Shown here one piece after another: positions 22,608 to 34,495 of a stretch of DNA of 64,000 nt (its first letter is position 1; each line of letters begins with the position of its first letter). Position numbers and translations under genes: made by a program. Where the stretch lies: contig NZ_CP154879.1 of assembly GCF_039614765.1 (NCBI RefSeq), positions 1,054,001-1,118,000 of the forward strand. Reading direction: 5' to 3'. Source of the stretch: Castellaniella sp. MT123. Its GTDB lineage: Bacteria > Pseudomonadota > Gammaproteobacteria > Burkholderiales > Burkholderiaceae_B. The notes below the pieces were generated by a model. The model made no database searches, was not told where the DNA came from, and saw only the letters and a list, made by a program, of their open reading frames with translations.

Positions 22608-23563
22608 GAATCAGCCAGCAAAAACTGCCGAATCGTCTGGATCTGGTCGTTGGAACGCAAGGTCGGGGCATGCCCCACCCCCAGAAACTCGACGCAACGG
22701 GCATTCGCGTTACGGGTGACCATCTGCTGCGCAGTATCCGCCGACAGGATGTCGGACTGCGCCCCCCGCAGGATCAGGGAGGGTACCGGCAGATGATCCC
22801 AGGCTCTCCATAAAAGAGCCTCTCCTGCCGCCATCGCCTCGGGGGTCTGCAGGGAGAAGGGTTGCGCCATGCGCAGATCGTAATGTTTGACCCACTGGCC
22901 GTCGTGTTCGTGAAAGACGTGCTCGGTCAGCGCCACCCAGCCCGCCGCATCGTGCGGCCCGAAACCGGGGGATGTGGTCCGTACATAGTCCACCGCCTGT
23001 GTAAAACTGTCGAACCGCGCATCCTGGCCGACATACTCGCCAATCCGCGACAGGCCATCCAGATCCAGTGCCGGCCCAACGTCATTGAACACCATGCGAC
23101 CCAGGGGGACGTCGGCCGCCACCCCCAACCCCCAGGATCCCCGGTCGGGCCGCAGCGCGGGCGATGCGGTGGCCATGCCCGCCAGCGCCAGCCCGATCAG
23201 TCCGCCCATCGAGGTTCCGACCCAGTCCAGACGGGTGGGCCGCAGACGCGCAATCAGCGTCACCATGTCCGCGACGTACTGTGGGACGACGTAGGCCGCA
23301 GGGTCGGCGAGCCAGTCGGACCGGCCACGCCCCACGACATCCGGGCAGACTACGCGATAATCGTCACGCAATGCCTGCGCAAGCAGGTCGAAGTCGCGCC
23401 CGGTACGGGTCAGTCCGTGGACGCACAGCAGGACACGATCATTGTCGGCGTCACCCCATTCCCAATAGGCCATGCGGTGCAGGCCGGCGGGGCTGGCGCA
23501 GGTGACGAAATCCAGGCGGGGCTGCAGGTCCGGATGGGCCAAAGGAGGGACAGCGGCAGACAT
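22601..23563 (-). CDS. Alpha/beta-fold hydrolase
   Basis: The 320-residue protein shows LLCVHGLTRTGRDF (oxyanion region), VCPDVVGRGRSDWL, the nucleophile elbow GTSMGG near residue 117 and a late GVGHAPTL His. There is no signal peptide, so it is cytoplasmic. A GAGGAG sequence lies upstream of the ATG. It is translationally coupled to the PHP phosphoesterase downstream. Substrate unknown. Confidence 0.85.
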   Translation of the reverse strand: MSAAVPPLAHPDLQPRLDFVTCASPAGLHRMAYWEWGDADNDRVLLCVHGLTRTGRDFDLLAQALRDDYRVVCPDVVGRGRSDWLADPAAYVVPQYVADMVTLIARLRPTRLDWVGTSMGGLIGLALAGMATASPALRPDRGSWGLGVAADVPLGRMVFNDVGPALDLDGLSRIGEYVGQDARFDSFTQAVDYVRTTSPGFGPHDAAGWVALTEHVFHEHDGQWVKHYDLRMAQPFSLQTPEAMAAGEALLWRAWDHLPVPSLILRGAQSDILSADTAQQMVTRNANARCVEFLGVGHAPTLRSNDQIQTIRQFLLADSC

Positions 23564-23618
23564 TGAAGCTCCTCGTTGAGGTTTGCTTCATTGTAAGCGC
23601 CGCCCCGGCGGCCGGACC

Positions 23619-25031
23619 TCAGATATGCAGTGCCTGCCCCAGCGCGCGCAGTGCGGCCTCCTGGATCGCCTCGCCCTGCGTCGGATGGGCATGAATCGTA
23701 TGGCCGACGTCTTCCAGGCGCGCGCCGAGTTCGATGGACTGACCGAAGGCTGCAGAGAATTCGGATACGCCGCGCCCCACCGCCTGCCAACCCAGGATCA
23801 AGTGATTGTCGCGGCGGGCAACGACCCGCACGAAGCCGTCGGTGGATTCGAGCGTCATGGCGCGGCCATTGGCAGCCAGCGGAAAAACACCCTCGATCGC
23901 GTCGAGACCCGCAGTGGCGGCCTGCTGAGGCGACAGGCCTGCCGTGACGATTTCCGGATCGGTGAAGCACACGGCGGGAATCGCAGCCGGCACGAATTGC
24001 CGGGTATGCCCGGCGATCTGCTCGGCCACGCATTCGCCCTGCGCCATGGCCCGATGGGCCAGCATTGGCTCACCGGTCAGGTCGCCGATGGCCCAGACCC
24101 CGTTCATCGAGGTGCGGCAATGTTCATCCACCCGTACCGCCAACCCGTCCATGTCCAGCATCAGGGAACTGAGCCCGAAGCCCCGGCTGCGCGGGCGGCG
24201 CCCGACAGCCACCAGGATCGACTGGGCGGCCAGGATACGTTCTTCGGCCTTGGGTGACTGGATGCGCAGACCCTTGCCGTCATCGGACAAGCCCAGCACC
24301 TGGGTCTGCAGATGCAGACCCATACCCAGGGACTTCAGCGCGGCATGGACCGGCTTGACCAGGTCGGCATCGTAGGCCGGCAGGATACGGTCCTGCGCCT
24401 CGATCACGTCGACCTTCACGCCCAGCTTGCGGTAAACCGTGCCGAGTTCCAGACCGATGTAGCCGGCCCCCACGATCGCCAGGGATTTGGGCAGCGTCCT
24501 GGGGGACAGCGCCTCGGTGGAGGAGATCACCGGGCCGCCAAACGGCATGAAGGGCAAGGCGACGGGTTCCGACCCCGTCGCCAGCAGCAGGTGTTCGCAG
24601 CGGATGCGCTGGGGGGCCCCGGCCTTGCCCTTGACCACCGGGTCCACGTCGACAGTCTTGCCGTCGATGATGTGGGCCCAGCCCTGGACCACCGTGACCT
24701 TGTGCTTTTTCAACAGCGATCCGATCCCGGTGGTCAGTTTTTTGACGATCGCATCCTTCCAGGCGATGCTGCGGTCCAGGTCGAGTTCCGGCGCCTGGGC
24801 CCGGATTCCCAGGGGCGAATCGCCGGCGTAGCCCTGCAGGGCGTGGAATTGCTCGGCAACATGGATGAGGGCCTTGGACGGAATGCAGCCGATGTTCAGG
24901 CAAGTGCCGCCCAGCACGCCGCCTTCGACCAGCACGGTGGGAATACCCAGCTGCCCGGCACGGATGGCGGCGACGTAGCCGCCCGGGCCGCCGCCGATGA
25001 TCAGCAAGGTCGTATTGATGAGATTGGACAT
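23619..25031 (-). CDS. lpdV: Dihydrolipoyl dehydrogenase, E3 of the branched-chain keto-acid complex
   Basis: This 470-residue FAD enzyme reoxidises the lipoyl groups of the E2 subunit with NAD. It has the FAD-binding [17 protein letters not shown] at residue 11, the redox-active disulphide [15 protein letters not shown], the NAD-binding [10 protein letters not shown], the FAD motif [13 protein letters not shown] and the C-terminal HAHPTQGE catalytic His. The start at 25031 ([15 protein letters not shown]) fits the family; upstream in-frame codons do not. It follows the E2 gene by 2 bp and is the last gene of the operon. The symbol follows the Pseudomonas bkd naming and is inferred from context. 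Confidence 0.92.
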   Translation of the reverse strand: MSNLINTTLLIIGGGPGGYVAAIRAGQLGIPTVLVEGGVLGGTCLNIGCIPSKALIHVAEQFHALQGYAGDSPLGIRAQAPELDLDRSIAWKDAIVKKLTTGIGSLLKKHKVTVVQGWAHIIDGKTVDVDPVVKGKAGAPQRIRCEHLLLATGSEPVALPFMPFGGPVISSTEALSPRTLPKSLAIVGAGYIGLELGTVYRKLGVKVDVIEAQDRILPAYDADLVKPVHAALKSLGMGLHLQTQVLGLSDDGKGLRIQSPKAEERILAAQSILVAVGRRPRSRGFGLSSLMLDMDGLAVRVDEHCRTSMNGVWAIGDLTGEPMLAHRAMAQGECVAEQIAGHTRQFVPAAIPAVCFTDPEIVTAGLSPQQAATAGLDAIEGVFPLAANGRAMTLESTDGFVRVVARRDNHLILGWQAVGRGVSEFSAAFGQSIELGARLEDVGHTIHAHPTQGEAIQEAALRALGQALHI

Positions 25032-25033
25032 GC

Positions 25034-26458
25034 TTACTCCACGAACAAGAGCGCCGGGCATTCCAGATAACGCCGGATGCACTGGATGAACTCGGCGGCA
25101 TGCATGCCGTCGACCACGCGATGATCAAAAGACGAGGACAGGTTCATGAGCTTGCGTGCCACGACCCGGCCCTCCTGGAAGACGGGCCGCTCGACCACCC
25201 GGTTGACGCCGACGATGGCGACTTCGGGGTGATTGATGACTGGCGTGGACACGATACCGCCCAGGGGACCCAGGCTGGTGATGGTGATGGTGGAACCCGT
25301 CAGTTCATCGCGCGCCGCCTTGCCCTCGCGGGCAGCCTCGGCCAGTCGGGCGATCTCCGCCGCGCAGGACCAGAGGTCCAGTGTTTCGGCATGATGCAGT
25401 ACCGGCACCATCAGGCCAGCCGGCGTCTGGGCAGCTACCCCCAGATGCACCGCACCGTACTGGGTCACCACCCCGGCCTCATCGTCGAACCGCGCATTGA
25501 TCTGCGGAAACTCGCGCAGCGCCAGCACCATCGCGCGCGCAAGAAACGGCAACAGCGTGAGTTTCCCACGCTCGGCGCTGTAGCGGCCGTTCAGGCGGGT
25601 CCTCAGGGATTCCAGCTCGGTGACGTCGATTTCCTCGACGTAGGTGAAATGCGGGATGCGGCGCTTGGCTTCCTGCATCTTCTGGGCAATCCGGCGGCGC
25701 AGGCCAATGACGGGGACCTCGGTTTCCTCGGTGTGGGACTGGTACAGGGCCCCGGTCGTCCGATGTGAAGTCGCATTGCGGTCGCGGGCCAGCCAGGCAT
25801 CCAGATCGCCGTGCGTGATCCGCCCCGCGGGTCCCGTTCCCGGTACGTACTGCAGCGTGATGCCCTGGTCCCAGGCGCGACGGCGCACGGCGGGCGAAGC
25901 CAGGGGGCGCTGCCCCTCGGGCCGGGCCGGCGCGTGGGATGCCAGGTACGGCGACGGTGCCATCCGGCCAGTCGGTGCCGCAGCCGCCATCGATGCCTGC
26001 TTTGCCGCCGATTGCCCGGCCACGATGCCCTGGTCGGCCGGGTCCGCCGGATAAGTGCTGTCGGACGAAGCCGGAGCCACATGGGCGACGGGCTCGGCCT
26101 GGACCGCCTGGGTTGCCTGCCCTTGCGCAACAGCGGATTGCGCAGCGTGCGCGGCCCCCGCCTGACCGGCTGGATCCGATCGGGACCGGGTCTTCACGGT
26201 ATGTTCGTTGCCCTCGCCTTCGACTTCCAGACGGATGAGTTCCGACCCCACGGCCATGACCTCGCCCACCGCGCCGCCCAGGGCCACGACGCGCCCATGC
26301 ACGGGTGACGGCACCTGAACCGTGGCCTTGTCGGTCATGACGTCGGCCAGCACCTGGTCTTCGACCACCGCGTCACCGGGCTGGACGTGCCATTCGACCA
26401 ATTCGACTTCCGCGATGCCTTCGCCGATATCCGGCATCCTGATGATGTGAATACCCAT
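25034..26458 (-). CDS. bkdB: Lipoamide acyltransferase, E2 of branched-chain keto-acid dehydrogenase
   Basis: The 474-residue core subunit transfers the acyl group from lipoate to CoA. The domains in order are a lipoyl domain (1-78, with lipoyl-lysine Lys44 in [10 protein letters not shown]), a long Ala/Pro/Gln-rich linker (about 80-180), a peripheral E3/E1-binding domain ([14 protein letters not shown] to [12 protein letters not shown], about 185-225) and the catalytic domain ending [17 protein letters not shown] with the HxxxD motif. The start ATG at 26458 overlaps the E1-beta stop as TAATG. Confidence 0.93.
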   Translation of the reverse strand: MGIHIIRMPDIGEGIAEVELVEWHVQPGDAVVEDQVLADVMTDKATVQVPSPVHGRVVALGGAVGEVMAVGSELIRLEVEGEGNEHTVKTRSRSDPAGQAGAAHAAQSAVAQGQATQAVQAEPVAHVAPASSDSTYPADPADQGIVAGQSAAKQASMAAAAPTGRMAPSPYLASHAPARPEGQRPLASPAVRRRAWDQGITLQYVPGTGPAGRITHGDLDAWLARDRNATSHRTTGALYQSHTEETEVPVIGLRRRIAQKMQEAKRRIPHFTYVEEIDVTELESLRTRLNGRYSAERGKLTLLPFLARAMVLALREFPQINARFDDEAGVVTQYGAVHLGVAAQTPAGLMVPVLHHAETLDLWSCAAEIARLAEAAREGKAARDELTGSTITITSLGPLGGIVSTPVINHPEVAIVGVNRVVERPVFQEGRVVARKLMNLSSSFDHRVVDGMHAAEFIQCIRRYLECPALLFVE

Positions 26459-27495
26459 TATGCCTCCCGGAACGCGCGCTTGAACGCTTCTGCCACCCGC
26501 TTGGGGCCTGGAAAATAGGCCCACTCGTGCGAATGCGGATAGGGCGTGTCCCACCCCGTGATGCGTTCGATCGGGGCCTCGAGATGGTAGAAACAGTGTT
26601 CCTGGACCAGAGCGCAGAGTTCGGCCCCGAAGCCGCTGGTGCGGGTGGCCTCGTGCAGCACGACGCAACGCCCGGTCTTGCGCACGGAAGCCGTGATGGC
26701 GTCCAGATCCAGCGGCCAGAGACTGCGCAAGTCGATGATGTCGGCCTCGATGCCGGCTTCCTGGGCGGCGACCTCGGCCACGTAGACCATGGTGCCGTAG
26801 GTCAGCACCGTCAGTTCGCGCCCTTCGCGGTAGAGTGAGGCTTTGTCGAGCGGCACTGTATAGTAGCCTTCGGGCACGTTGCCCAGAGGGTGCTTGGACC
26901 AGGGCACGACCGGCTGGTCGTGATGGCCGTCGAACGGCCCGTTGTACAGGCGTTTCGGTTCCAGGAAGACGACCGGGTCGTCGTTCTCGATGGAGCTGAT
27001 CAGCAATCCCTTCGCGTCATAGGGGTTGGACGGCATCACCGTGCGCAGGCCCGATACGTGCGTGAACAGGGCCTCCGGACTCTGGCTGTGCGTTTGCCCC
27101 CCGAAGATGCCGCCGCCGCACGGCATACGGATCGTCAGGGGCGCCGAATAGCCGCCCGCCGAGCGATACCGCAACCGCGCGGCCTCGGAAAAGATCTGGT
27201 CCGCCGCCGGATAGAAATAGTCGGCGAACTGGATCTCGACCACCGGGCGCAGGCCGTAGGCCCCCATGCCGATGGCGGCCGCCACGATGCCGCTTTCGGA
27301 AATCGGCGCGTCAAACACCCGCGTATGGCCATATTTGGCCTGCAGGCCTTCGGTGCAGCGGAATACGCCGCCGAAATAGCCGACGTCCTCGCCGAACACG
27401 ACGACGTTCTCGTCGCGGTCCAGCATGATGTCCATGGCCGAACGCAGGGCCTGGATCATCGTCATGGGACGGGTTTTCATTTTTTCTTCCGCCAT
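26458..27495 (-). CDS. bkdA2: 2-oxoisovalerate dehydrogenase E1 beta subunit
   Basis: The 345-residue beta subunit pairs with BkdA1 to form the thiamine-diphosphate decarboxylase. The transketolase-like pyrimidine-binding domain (MTMIQALRSAMDIML, VFGEDVGYFGGVFR, RVFDAPISESG) is followed by the C-terminal transketolase domain (DIIDLRSLWPLD, HEATRTSGFGAEL). The start at 27495 (MAEEKMKTRPMTM) lies 2 bp after the E1-alpha stop; the frame is open further upstream but only as antisense-like sequence inside bkdA1. It is translationally coupled on both sides. Confidence 0.94.
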   Translation of the reverse strand: MAEEKMKTRPMTMIQALRSAMDIMLDRDENVVVFGEDVGYFGGVFRCTEGLQAKYGHTRVFDAPISESGIVAAAIGMGAYGLRPVVEIQFADYFYPAADQIFSEAARLRYRSAGGYSAPLTIRMPCGGGIFGGQTHSQSPEALFTHVSGLRTVMPSNPYDAKGLLISSIENDDPVVFLEPKRLYNGPFDGHHDQPVVPWSKHPLGNVPEGYYTVPLDKASLYREGRELTVLTYGTMVYVAEVAAQEAGIEADIIDLRSLWPLDLDAITASVRKTGRCVVLHEATRTSGFGAELCALVQEHCFYHLEAPIERITGWDTPYPHSHEWAYFPGPKRVAEAFKRAFREA

Positions 27496-27497
27496 GG

Positions 27498-28893
<1,396 letters not shown>

Positions 28894-31497
28894 TTACGGA
28901 CGCCGTCCATGCCAATAACGACGGGACGACTCCAGGACACTGTACAACGACAGGCCCGTGCCGCGCGACCGGGCATTTATCCCGCCTTGCCAATCGGTGC
29001 GCCAGATGCTTGCACCCGCCAGCCTCCAGCGATCCAGCACGGCACCGGCGGGATGCCCGTGGCGATTCCAGCGGCCGACCTGCACGATCACGTGCCGGGC
29101 GGCAACAGCATCCACGAACGCAGCGGACGACGAGGTGCGCGAACCGTGGTGCGCCGCGACCACCACATCGACCGGCGTCAGCCCGCGCCGAACCAGTGCC
29201 GCCTCCGTTCGCGCTTCGACGTCGCCCGTGAGCAGCAGACTGTGGTGCGCACCGCGTATCCGCAGCACACAGCTGCCCGCGTTGGCCTGCGCACCGGGGC
29301 GTGCGGACCGCGCGTCCAGCGGCCACAGGAATTCAAAGCTCACGCCATCGATTTGCCAACGACCACCGAACAGACAGGGTGTGGCCGCCAACGGCAGCGT
29401 CGCGGGTCCGGCCTGCAGCAGGCGGGCCTCGGTCCGCAGCCAGGATTCCAGATCGAAGGAACTGAACACCTGCTGCACGGACACGGCATCCAGAACACCG
29501 CGCACCCCGCCCGCATGATCCAGATCCGCGTGCGACACGATCAAGACGTCCAGCCGCCGGACGCCCAGCGCCCGCAGGGCCGGCACGACAGTCCGGGTGC
29601 CTTCGTCCGAATCCCGCGCATGACGGGCCCCCGCATCGAACAGGATCGCATGGCGGGCGGTACGCAGCAGCAGCGCGCTGCCCTGCCCGACATCCAGCGC
29701 ATGAAGATCCCATTCGCCCAGGCCTGGCTGGGGTGCCTTCCACAGGACCATCGGAATCATCGCGACCCATGCCCAGCCGCGATAGGCTGGCGATCTGAGC
29801 GATGCGGAACCCGGCCATAAGGCCAACGCGGCCCCTCCCGCCGCCAGCAGATAGAGCCAGGCAGGCCCCGCCACCACCGGCAGGGTCGGCAAGCGCGCCA
29901 GCCATTCCGTGGGCCGCATCATGAGCGCCAGCACACCATGAGCCAGCCACGCCAGCAGGGCCGAAACGGACTCCAGGCCCGGTATCGACGCCATGGCGGC
30001 GAGCAACAGGGAGAGCGGTGTGACGCACAGTTCGATCACCGGAATCGCATAGGCATTGGCGATCGGCGACACCAGGGAGACCTCGTGAAAGACCCAGGCC
30101 AGCGCGGGCGCCAGGGCCAGCGTGACCGCCCACTGCAGGCGCGCGGCCAGGCGCAGCCCGTGCAGCCACCGCGTCAGGCCGGACGGCGACGGCGGCGGAT
30201 CGGCACCCGGCGGTGGCCGGCTGCGGCGCAAGCGGGCTGCGGAAGCCTCTTCATCGAGACCGACCGCGAGCAGGACGGCGACCGCCGCGAACGACAACCA
30301 GAAGCCGCTGGCCAGCACGGACCAGGGGTCCAGCGCCACCACCGCGACGGCTGCCAGGGCCAGCACCCGTGTCCCGTTGAGCCGGATCTGGAGGGCCTGG
30401 GCGCCAGCGACGACCGCCAGCATCATGAAGGTACGCCGCGCCGGCACGCCCCAGCCCGCCAGCAGACAATACAGCCAGGCCACGATCAGCGCGGCGCAAG
30501 CCGCCGCCCGGCGCGCAGGCCAACGCTCGGCCAGAACCCGGCCGCGCCAGCGCAGGCGCCGCCACAGCCAGGAGACCGCCAGAGCGCCGACCCCCGCAAG
30601 CATCGTGATGTGGGATCCGGAAATTGAAACAAGATGTGTCAAACCACTTCTATTGAAGACTTTCCAGTCGCCATCTTCCACCCCATCCTGATCCCCGATC
30701 GCCAGAGCGCGCAGCACGGGTCCATACCGTTTCCCTTCCAGATATGGCGCCATGGCCTCGCGGATGGCGTGCCGGGCCCGATCGGCGATGACCGACAGGC
30801 TATGCCAGTCCTCATCGCGCAGATGTTCGGGGATGCCGCGCACCGTCCCCAGGGCGCGGACACCGATGGCGAAAGCATGCCCTTCATAATCGAAGGCGGC
30901 CATGTTTCGTGCCGACTGGACGGGCCGCAGTACCAGGGCCATGCGCCAGATCTGCCCCGCCCGGACTTCCGGAAACGGCGGATCAGCCGGCTTCGCGGCC
31001 GCATAGGGACTGCGCCATCCCGAAGCCGGCCAACTGACCAGGATGCGCCGAGGCACGCCCTCGGGGTGTGATTGCAGGACTTCCGCTTCGAAGCGCACCC
31101 GGTCCGGCTGCAGACGCGGCAGACCCTCGATCCGCAGGACAACGCGGGAGACCCGATCGACATTGCCATCGTCCAGCGCCTGATCCAGCCGGTGCTGTGC
31201 CCAGACCATGGTCACCGCGAACGCCAGCCAGGCCGCGAATGTCCACAGGCTCAGGCAGCCCAGCGTGACAGCCGGGCGGCTCCCACCGGGGCCGGAGTCC
31301 TCGCCCGCCAGGCGCGTCAGTCCCGATGCAGCACGCCGGAAACGGCGCGCAAACCACCAAAAGCGGAACGCCGTCAGAAACAACATGAGGGGAACGGACA
31401 GACCGGAAACCACCCACAAGGGGGACGGCAGCCGCGCCATCTGATGCATGACCAGCACGCCCAGCAGCCCCGCGCCCACCGTCAGCCGACCGATCAT
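28894..31497 (-). CDS. comEC: ComEC/Rec2-family DNA uptake channel protein
   Basis: This 867-residue inner-membrane protein is the channel for single-stranded DNA import in natural transformation. An N-terminal OB-like region (DUF4131) with early helices is followed by the competence domain (HLVSISGSHITMLAG near residue 290; PARRTFMMLAV) with about 8-10 helices. The C-terminal metallo-beta-lactamase-like domain has DVGQGSALLL, SHADLDHAGG near residue 690, LLTGDVE and AHHGS. All expected parts are present and the length fits the family. Natural competence cannot be concluded from this gene alone. Confidence 0.93.
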   Translation of the reverse strand: MIGRLTVGAGLLGVLVMHQMARLPSPLWVVSGLSVPLMLFLTAFRFWWFARRFRRAASGLTRLAGEDSGPGGSRPAVTLGCLSLWTFAAWLAFAVTMVWAQHRLDQALDDGNVDRVSRVVLRIEGLPRLQPDRVRFEAEVLQSHPEGVPRRILVSWPASGWRSPYAAAKPADPPFPEVRAGQIWRMALVLRPVQSARNMAAFDYEGHAFAIGVRALGTVRGIPEHLRDEDWHSLSVIADRARHAIREAMAPYLEGKRYGPVLRALAIGDQDGVEDGDWKVFNRSGLTHLVSISGSHITMLAGVGALAVSWLWRRLRWRGRVLAERWPARRAAACAALIVAWLYCLLAGWGVPARRTFMMLAVVAGAQALQIRLNGTRVLALAAVAVVALDPWSVLASGFWLSFAAVAVLLAVGLDEEASAARLRRSRPPPGADPPPSPSGLTRWLHGLRLAARLQWAVTLALAPALAWVFHEVSLVSPIANAYAIPVIELCVTPLSLLLAAMASIPGLESVSALLAWLAHGVLALMMRPTEWLARLPTLPVVAGPAWLYLLAAGGAALALWPGSASLRSPAYRGWAWVAMIPMVLWKAPQPGLGEWDLHALDVGQGSALLLRTARHAILFDAGARHARDSDEGTRTVVPALRALGVRRLDVLIVSHADLDHAGGVRGVLDAVSVQQVFSSFDLESWLRTEARLLQAGPATLPLAATPCLFGGRWQIDGVSFEFLWPLDARSARPGAQANAGSCVLRIRGAHHSLLLTGDVEARTEAALVRRGLTPVDVVVAAHHGSRTSSSAAFVDAVAARHVIVQVGRWNRHGHPAGAVLDRWRLAGASIWRTDWQGGINARSRGTGLSLYSVLESSRRYWHGRRP

Positions 31498-31562
31498 GCC
31501 CCGCCCCCGATAATGCCCCGACAGGAGACACTAAGACCCGGAGGCGGGACAAAACCAGGCCC

Positions 31563-32423
31563 TTATGTCAGTTTTGTCACATCGGAAGCCGGATTCGACA
31601 TCGACAAGAATGCCGCGAGCCGCGGCAGCACCCGCGCCGCGTTGCGGGCGCACTGGGCAATCACGGTATTGCGCGGCTCGGACCGAAGCGATGCCAGGCA
31701 GTCGGCGATCCGGGCGACTTCGGCAGGTTCGTTGCGCGCGGGCTGCGGGCAACCATCCGCACCCCGCCCCAGCCAGGCGGGGGGCATGTCCGGCGCATCG
31801 GTTTCCAGCACCAGCGCCGTCGGCGGCAGTTGCGTGGCCAACCGCCGGATTTGCAGCGCCCGATCGAAGGTCATCGCCCCGCCCATCCCGAGTGCGAAAC
31901 CCAGGTCCAGGAACTGTCCGGCTTGCTGAAAGCTGCCGTTGAAAGCATGCGCGATCCCGCCGATGGCGGGACGACGTCGCAGGTGCTTGAGCAGGACGTC
32001 CTGGGATCGGCGCACGTGCAGCAGCACCGGCAGGTCAAAGCGCTGCGCCAGGTCCAGCTGGCGCGTGTAAAACATTTCCTGACGCGCCCGCAGCGTGGGG
32101 GTATTGAGTTCCGGTACAAAGAAATCCAGGCCGATTTCCCCGATCGCGACCAGGCGCGGATCATCCCGCCAGGCCGACAGGCGGTCCTCCAGCGCGGCCA
32201 GGCTGGCAGCATCCGCCCGATCCACATAGAGGGGGTGGATACCCAGCGCATAACAGACCCCCGGCACGGACCAGGCCAGATCCCGCACGGTCTGGAAATT
32301 GTCCGCGCACACGGCGGGGATGACGATGCCACCCACGCCCGCCCGATGCGCCCGCTCGATGACTTCGGTCCGGTCGGCATCGAATTCGGCCGCATCCAGA
32401 TGGCAGTGGGTGTCGATGAGCAT
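31563..32423 (-). CDS. tatD: TatD-family metal-dependent deoxyribonuclease
   Basis: This 286-residue TIM-barrel hydrolase has all the TatD metal ligands in sequence: DTHCHLD at the N-terminus, GEIGLDFF, LLHVRRSQ, HAFNGS and LETDAPDMPP. TatD proteins are 3'-5' DNA exonucleases linked to repair and DNA turnover. The start MLIDTHCHLD at 32423 is preceded by GGAGG at 32427-32431; an ATG four codons earlier overlaps that ribosome-binding site and is less likely. It lies between lolD and comEC on the same strand. Confidence 0.92.
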   Translation of the reverse strand: MLIDTHCHLDAAEFDADRTEVIERAHRAGVGGIVIPAVCADNFQTVRDLAWSVPGVCYALGIHPLYVDRADAASLAALEDRLSAWRDDPRLVAIGEIGLDFFVPELNTPTLRARQEMFYTRQLDLAQRFDLPVLLHVRRSQDVLLKHLRRRPAIGGIAHAFNGSFQQAGQFLDLGFALGMGGAMTFDRALQIRRLATQLPPTALVLETDAPDMPPAWLGRGADGCPQPARNEPAEVARIADCLASLRSEPRNTVIAQCARNAARVLPRLAAFLSMSNPASDVTKLT

Positions 32424-32495
32424 AGACGCCTCCATCCAAGCGATAGGAAACCCCCGGAACGCCCCGCTGCCCGTACCGCCGGACGCGGGAAACCA

Positions 32496-33191
32496 TCAGC
32501 CCTCCAGATGCCCCGCTTGCATGTGCAGTTGGCGATGCGCCAGTGCAGCCAGCGCTGGGTCATGCGTCACGATGACGAAGGCGGTGCCCAGATCCCGATT
32601 GATGCGCCCCAGCAACTCGAACATCGCGTCCGCCGTGTGGCGGTCCAGATTGCCGGTGGGTTCGTCGGCCAGCACACAGGCGGGCTGGGTCACCAGCGCG
32701 CGCGCCAAAGCCACTCGCTGGCGCTCGCCACCCGAGAGTTGACCGGGAAAATGCGTCGCGCGGTCGCGCAGACCCACCTGCGCCAGCAGGCCATGCGCCT
32801 GTTCACGGGCTTCGGCCCGCGAGCAGCGGCGCACGATGAGCGGCATCGCCACATTATCGAGCGCGGAGAATTCCGGCAGCAAGTGATGGAACTGGTAGAC
32901 GAAGCCCAGCGCCCGATTGCGCAACTGACTGCGCTTGCGTTCGTTCAGGCCGCCGGCCGCCTCGCCCGCAATCCACAAGTGCCCCTCATCGGGCTGATCC
33001 AGCAGGCCCAGCACGTGCAACAGCGTGCTTTTCCCCGATCCGGAAGCACCGACGATGGCGACCATCTCGTGCGCATGCACCGACAGGTTCACGTCGCGCA
33101 GGACTTCGACGCGGCCCGCCCCCTCGTCGTAGGTCTTGACCAGATGCTCGGCGCGCAGCACCGTGGCGGCGGGTTGCGGGGCTTCAGTCAT
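32496..33191 (-). CDS. lolD: Lipoprotein-releasing system ATP-binding protein LolD
   Basis: The 231-residue ATPase has Walker A GASGSGKST, the Q-loop in the LolD-type context VYQFHHLLPEFSALDNV, signature LSGGERQR, Walker B CVLADEPTGNLD and THDPALAAL. With LolC/E it extracts lipoproteins from the inner membrane for transfer to LolA. It overlaps the permease gene by 8 bp. Confidence 0.95.
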   Translation of the reverse strand: MTEAPQPAATVLRAEHLVKTYDEGAGRVEVLRDVNLSVHAHEMVAIVGASGSGKSTLLHVLGLLDQPDEGHLWIAGEAAGGLNERKRSQLRNRALGFVYQFHHLLPEFSALDNVAMPLIVRRCSRAEAREQAHGLLAQVGLRDRATHFPGQLSGGERQRVALARALVTQPACVLADEPTGNLDRHTADAMFELLGRINRDLGTAFVIVTHDPALAALAHRQLHMQAGHLEG

Positions 33192-34455
33192 GGCGCAGTA
33201 CCTGGGCGGGTTGCAGGCGGGATGCCCGCCAGCTGGGATAGAGCGTCGCCAGCAGCGACAGCACGAGCGAGGTCACGCCGATGGTCACGATATCGCCGAC
33301 CTGCGGATTGGACGGCAGTTCGCTGATGAAATAAATCTGCTGTGGCAGGAAATGCACACCGAACAGGCGTTCGATCCACGGCACAATGACGTCGATGTTG
33401 TAGGCAGCCAGGGTCCCGAACAGTACGCCCGCCGCCGTGCCGACCACCCCGATCAGCGCCCCCTGCACCAGGAAGATGCGGGCAATTTCGGCTGGCGTCG
33501 CGCCCAGCGTGCGCAGGATCGCGATGTCGGACTGTTTGTCCTTGACCGCCATCACCAGCGAGGACAGCAGATTGAAGGCGGCCACGGCCACGATCAGCGC
33601 CAGGATCAGAAACATCATGCGTTTTTCGGTTTTCACGGCGGCAAACCAGGTGCGGTTGTTCTGCGTCCAGTCCATGGCCCGCACGCCCGACGGCATCAGG
33701 CCCAGCAGCTGCCGGGCGACCTCGGGCGCGCGCTGCATGTCGGCGATGCGCAGGCGCACACCACTGACGCCGCTGTCGCGAAACACCCGCGCCGCATCCT
33801 GTACATCAACAAAGGCCAGCGTCGCATCATATTCGTAGTAGCCCGTGGCGAAAATGCCGGACACGGTGAACTGGCGCATGCGCGGGGCGAAACCCGCCGG
33901 GGAGATCGATCCCTGAGGCGCCAGCAGCAGCACGGTGTCTCCCACCGTCAACCCCAGGGACTGCGCGATCTGGCTGCCGACGATCATGTTGAACGAGCCG
34001 GGCGTCAGGCTGTCGAGCGAACCCGATTCCATCTGCCCCTTCAGGTCCGAGACCTTGGATTCGATGGCGGGATCGATGCCCCGCACCTGCACGCCGCTGA
34101 GCCCCTGCCCCCGCGCCAGCATGCCTTGGGCCGCCACGAAGGGCGCGGCACCCCGGACCTCGGGATCCCCTTCGGCCGCGCGCGCCAGATCCTGCCAATG
34201 GTCCAGCACCTGCTGGTGATCGGCACCCGGTACAAAGAGTTCGATGTGGGGCAGCACCGACAGCATGCGGTCGCGCACCTGCGTCTGAAAACCGTTCATG
34301 ACCGACAGGACAATGATCAGAGCAGCCACCCCCAGGCCGATTCCGGCCATGGAGCTCGCTGCCACGAAGGAGACGAAACGGTCTCCCCGACGACCGCCCC
34401 GCCCAGTCCGGGCCAGCCCCGCATAACGGGCCCCGATCCACCACTCATAGGCCAT
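33184..34455 (-). CDS. lolC: Lipoprotein-releasing system transmembrane protein LolC/LolE
   Basis: This 423-residue protein has one N-terminal helix (SSMAGIGLGVAALIIVLSVMNGFQ), a large periplasmic MacB-like domain (about 50-260) and three C-terminal helices in an FtsX fold (MMFLILALIVAVAAFNLLSSLVMAV; IARIFLVQGALIGVVGTAAGVLFG; VTSLVLSLLATLYPSW). There is only one such gene beside lolD, so the complex is probably a homodimer, as in the betaproteobacterial/LolF arrangement. It may be called LolC or LolE. Confidence 0.93.
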   Translation of the reverse strand: MAYEWWIGARYAGLARTGRGGRRGDRFVSFVAASSMAGIGLGVAALIIVLSVMNGFQTQVRDRMLSVLPHIELFVPGADHQQVLDHWQDLARAAEGDPEVRGAAPFVAAQGMLARGQGLSGVQVRGIDPAIESKVSDLKGQMESGSLDSLTPGSFNMIVGSQIAQSLGLTVGDTVLLLAPQGSISPAGFAPRMRQFTVSGIFATGYYEYDATLAFVDVQDAARVFRDSGVSGVRLRIADMQRAPEVARQLLGLMPSGVRAMDWTQNNRTWFAAVKTEKRMMFLILALIVAVAAFNLLSSLVMAVKDKQSDIAILRTLGATPAEIARIFLVQGALIGVVGTAAGVLFGTLAAYNIDVIVPWIERLFGVHFLPQQIYFISELPSNPQVGDIVTIGVTSLVLSLLATLYPSWRASRLQPAQVLRHD

Positions 34456-34495
34456 GTGTTCTGTATTCCGATCCGTTTGACTCTACAATTCCGGC